Positions 59,646-64,000 of a stretch of DNA of 64,000 nucleotides are shown here, piece after piece. How positions within the stretch are numbered: position 1 is the first letter of the stretch; each line of letters starts with the position of its first letter. Below the pieces are notes generated by a model that was not told the origin of the DNA, did no database searches, and saw only the letters and a program-made list of their open reading frames with translations. Source of the stretch: Monilinia fructicola (lineage: Eukaryota; Ascomycota; Leotiomycetes; Helotiales; Sclerotiniaceae); contig VICG01000007.1 in NCBI GenBank assembly GCA_008692225.1, forward strand, positions 124,001 through 188,000, written 5' to 3'. Both the position numbers and the translations under genes were made by a program.

Positions 59646-62600
59646 TATACGGAATAACTATAACATATTACAACCATAAGCCTCACTGAGTCATCGAGTT
59701 AGTAGTTACGAGGGTTTGGATTATTAGATATGAATTACTAGTTATTGGGTATTAGGTATTGGTTATTAGTCTTTAGGTAATTAGATGAATATAAGATTGT
59801 CACGGAGGACGAGTCATACGAGAGCATACGGGGATCACCAATAGGAGCAAGCATAAAATATAGAATATGGTATTATATGAGTAGGCTAATGATTTTGTTT
59901 CTATTACAGAGTAATAAAAGAAGTATATATAACTAAAAGAACAATGTGTAACCTTTAATTAAAGAGTACAAAATGCTTTCATATATTCGAAATCGGTATT
60001 AAAGGATTGGAATAAACCTTCGGTTTATTCCCCACCAATAATATAGTAAAATCACATAATCATTTTTGCATAATTATACTTTTTAGATTAAACTAATCTG
60101 CTAAAAGTTAATAAAATATAATCCTTTGTTAATATACAAACGAATATATATACATTAATTCAATTTTTTATTATATATCAAAAAAAAATATTATTATTAT
60201 TAAAAATTAAATTCGAAAATAAAAGAAAAAAAAACTATAAAAAGAATATATTAATTCGAGATTAAAAAAAGGGTATTTAGCCCTTAATTTTTAATATAGC
60301 TAATAATCGTTAATGAATGTAAATAAGCATTTATATAACTTTTTATACTAACAAACAAAATATATTGAATATATTATAAATAGGTGAAAAATACATTTAA
60401 ACGTTTAAGCATAAAATTTGTTAAAGTTTATTAAAATATCGATAATATTCAACTATTTGATCCAATAGATAGATATTATAGCCTTATAGATAATAAAAAA
60501 CATGATTAATAAACAAAATATGATTTTTTAAGTTTATATAAAAGCTTTATAGAAGTATATTAAAGTAATCCTTAATATCTTTAATTTAATCATTTTTATT
60601 TATTTTAATATATTTTTAAAATAATTAAAAAGAGCAATTGAATAATTGAAACAAAATCAAATAGTTTAAGTTTAAATAAGAAAGTGTAAAAGATTAAATT
60701 TCGAATCTTTGTTATTTAATAAAGCTATTTGTAATATTAATTTTAATATAAATATTAATATTATAATTTAATTTGGTCTTATTTGTAATATATTAGAATC
60801 TTATAATTTAAATAAAGATTTCGAAGAATCACAAAGCAAGGAGTTTAACTATAATTTTATAATTGCAAGATCTTTTGTTATAAATATATTCTAATTGTTT
60901 ATTTAAAAAGCATTTTGCTAATCTTTAACCTTTTTTAAGTATCTTTCAAAAATATAGAATCCATTATTACTTCAACAATAACAAAAACGATTCAGAATCC
61001 TTCAGTGAAAGCTTAAAGTTGTAATTCTAAAAATATACCCAACGAAATATGAGTTATTCTTTAAAAATACAGGAATATAACTAATTAATTGCTTTTTATT
61101 ATAGGTTATCTCTTTATTATATATTTATAAAATTATAAATATAAACGATAATAAGGATACAAGAGTATCTATTGTAAAGATTAAAAGATTATCTAAATTA
61201 AAAGTTGCTTTATAATTACATTATTTTATTACTCCTATTTCTGTTCCTGATGTTTATTGTAAAAGCGCCCTTGTTTTCGTTATATTAAATCGCTTTATTC
61301 AAGGAATAATAATAGCGAGTTATATTAATAATATTAATATTATAGAAAGTCGTTATATATATTATAAAAGTTATTCTTGTATCACAATTGCTTTTGATTT
61401 ATATAAGAGTTATTAATCATTTATATAGTTTAAAAAATCGAGATAAAGCTGTTCCTTTATAAATAAATTTTCTACTTTTAGTTAATTAAAGTAGTATTAA
61501 ACTAATATATATCAATTATAAAAGCAAATGGAATTATGTTGTAATGTAAAAAAGATGGCATTAATAAATCGAAAAAAGGTATAGAGAATATTATATAGAA
61601 AGATTGCTTGCCCTTTATATATAATCCTTTTTATTTCTTTTAATTTTTAGGATTATTATAATATTCTTTTTAGTGCTTTTTCGTTTAATTATAAATTAAT
61701 ACTTTAAATAGTTAAAAGAATTTATTTAAAAGTATTTAAAGGATTATAAAATAATCAAATTGAATAATATTACTATTTGCAAAAAAGCTTTTCAAAATAC
61801 TTTATATTAATATTTTTTACTTAAATTACCTTTAATTCCCCTATTATTACAAAATCCTTTTTATTAATCGCTTGTAATTCTATTATATAAAGTTTTGCAT
61901 TTTACTTTTCTTGAAGTTTTAGAATCCTATTTTCTTTAGAATCTTGCTTTTTGTTTTATTTGTTATAATACTTTTTATTATTATAGATTTTTTAATTTTT
62001 GTAATATAAGCTCTGGAATCTTAATTTTCTTTTATTATTTATAGAAAGTGTTTTATTATAAAAATATCCGTTCTTTTAAAAGAAAAATTATTTTATTTTT
62101 GGATTTTAGTAATAAATTAATAGATTTTAATTTTAAAATTGCAAAATTATAAAAAATTGTAAGATTAAAAAAAAATAAAGATTAATATTATTTATATACA
62201 AATTAAATTAAATAAAAAAAGGATCGCTAAAAAAAAGGAAAAAGAAAAAAAAAAAGCGAAATTGTTGAAAAAAGATTAAAGAATTTTTATAAGATAAAAG
62301 CAAAGCTTAAAAGCTTTTGAAAAAAGTAAATAGCTTTCAAATCATATAATAATCTTTAATTATTATAGTATTGCATTTTGAAATATATAATATATAAAAC
62401 TTTTTAAAAGAGATTTTATATAATTAATTTCTTAATTTTGTTTAATCCTAAATCAAGTATCTTATAAATTAAATAATAATCTAAAATACTTAAATTTCTA
62501 ATAAATAAAATTTTTTAATTAGATTTATTAATAAGCATTTAATTTATTAATAAATATAATATAACAAAACTACCCTTTGAAATACTTTTGCCTTAACTAT

Positions 62601-64000
62601 ATATTCTATATATTAATATATCTAAGCTTAATAAAGATTCTTTTATTCTCACCAACTATTAAATGGATTGTTTAAGTATTATTACAATATACAGTAATAA
62701 GCTTTTTAACTACAAGATTCATTTTTTTTAAAAATTTAAGAAATAATTATAATCTTTTTTGAGAATTGTTCTATTCCAAGGAGCTTTGCTTTAATAATGG
62801 AAATAGTTACAGTATCCTATTATATTGCTTTTTTATACAATAAAACTATTAAAGAACAATATTATATACTTTTGGGATAATCTTTGTATTTTAGGATCAT
62901 CCGCAAATGATATATTGAAAAATATCAAAAGCTATGGAAATATACTTTATAAAATACTTTATTCCTAAGAATCTTATATTCCACAAATATTAAATACAAT
63001 AATCTATTATATTTATATAATTTTAAAAAAAGGTTAATTAAAGATAATAACTAAAACTAAAAAACTTATAAAAACAATATTTGCTCGAATTGTTATTGTA
63101 GTATACAAGATTAATCTAATCTTCTCTTAATATACTTTTCTAAACGCTATAAAAGCATTCTTCTTATTCTTTTTAAATATTATAATTGAAAAAGAAGTAT
63201 ATACGTTTCCATTAATTAAATTAAACTTTTTAGTAATTTTTTCAATATATATATTATAAACAAATAAAAGTTTATTTTAAAATCAATCTTTAAATATATG
63301 AATATTAAGAAATCATTTTATATCACTTAATTTTTTAGAGTTTATATATTTTTTTAAATTATTTAATGAATTCTTAAGTGTTTTATTTATACTTTTTATA
63401 GTATATAACTCTAAATATCATTTATAAAGTATATAATATAATACTTTTTTAAGGTATTTAATGAATCTTTAAGCATTCTATTGATACTTTTTATAGTATA
63501 AAACTTAAATATCATTTATAAAGAATAATACTATAAATTTATGATTTTTGTTAAAGTATATATAAAGCTTCTTTTTATAAATTTTTAATCTTAAATATAT
63601 AAATATAAATATAAGCTTTTTGAATTATATTATAAATGAATTTCTTAATTTATAAAGCATATAATCCAGGATCACAATCTTTCCAAGGATCTTATATTTA
63701 TCCAATAGTTTAACAATATATTAGTACTTTTATTAAGATTATAAATCACATTAATAAAAATGTTAATTATATTATACTATTTATTTAGTTTCAAGATTAT
63801 ATTTTGCAATTATTATTATAACTATTTAAAAAAAGAACAAAAAATAAAAGTAATAATATAAATAATTTTCGATTATAGTTTTTTTTAAAGATTATTATAT
63901 ACTACTAATCTTAATCTCTATTTATTTATAAATCCCTGTTTATTATTTTTATAATCGAATATTTATTAAAAAAGGATCAGATATATTATTGCTTAATCCA
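59646..64000. other. AT-rich, gene-free DNA, probable RIP-degraded transposon relic
   Basis: First about 350 bases are mixed; from about 60000 the sequence is AT-rich with stops in all frames and no open frame of note to the window end. A short TATTGG/TATTAG repeat lies at about 59735-59785. I cannot identify a source element by eye, but the even depletion of G and C fits repeat-induced point mutation. Confidence 0.65.

Noticed and set aside
59646..64000. Intact LTR retrotransposon
   Set aside because: No open frame, no recognisable gag or pol motif and no repeat pair visible by eye.

Overview
The window looks like subtelomeric or near-subtelomeric chromosome of a Leotiomycete fungus, most probably Botrytis cinerea or a very close relative. 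Genes carry short (about 45-160 nt) GT-AG introns. The gene order PKS(+), P450(-), FAD monooxygenase(-), PKS(-), thioesterase(-), acyltransferase(+), small lipocalin-like protein(+), Zn2Cys6 factor(+) matches what I remember of the botcinic acid cluster (BOA6 to BOA13). I assigned the BOA symbols from that order plus domain content; no database was searched.

Layout: 1-28.6 kb is the cluster. It has the 3' end of one highly reducing PKS (BOA6), a P450 (BOA7), a FAD monooxygenase with a membrane C-terminus (BOA8), a complete nine-exon HR-PKS (BOA9, 2327 codons, frame intact), an alpha/beta-hydrolase thioesterase (BOA10), a BAHD-type acyltransferase (BOA11), BOA12 and the regulator BOA13 (with a probable GC-AG intron). 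A fragment of a short-chain dehydrogenase lies at 30.3-30.7 kb. The products fit one pathway: two polyketide chains are made, released by a thioesterase, oxidised by P450 and FAD enzymes and joined or esterified by an acyltransferase.

32-53 kb is an ordinary gene region: a secreted repeat protein with Kex2-type KR sites (six 18-residue units), a RING-type protein, a class II hydrophobin, an RTA1-like membrane protein, an AA9 polysaccharide monooxygenase with CBM1, a GH12 glucanase, and the CAF-1 subunit B homologue (CAC2).

53-64 kb is gene-poor, very AT-rich, RIP-like DNA. Two families of mobile element relics can be resolved. One is a foldback element with long inverted repeats (18781-19543 inside the BOA cluster, and 57205-59645). 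The other is a 1.2-1.6 kb element ending in CTAG with a 156-bp palindrome next to a (TAA)n array (53908-55146 and 57587-59182). The second copy of the CTAG element sits inside the second foldback copy; comparison with the uninterrupted foldback copy shows insertion between A and T with no target duplication, a Helitron-like behaviour.

A recurring oddity is that several otherwise well conserved genes (BOA7, BOA12, RTA1-like, AA9, GH12, CAC2) are broken by apparent single extra bases, mostly in homopolymers. This pattern looks more like sequence or assembly error than pseudogene decay.
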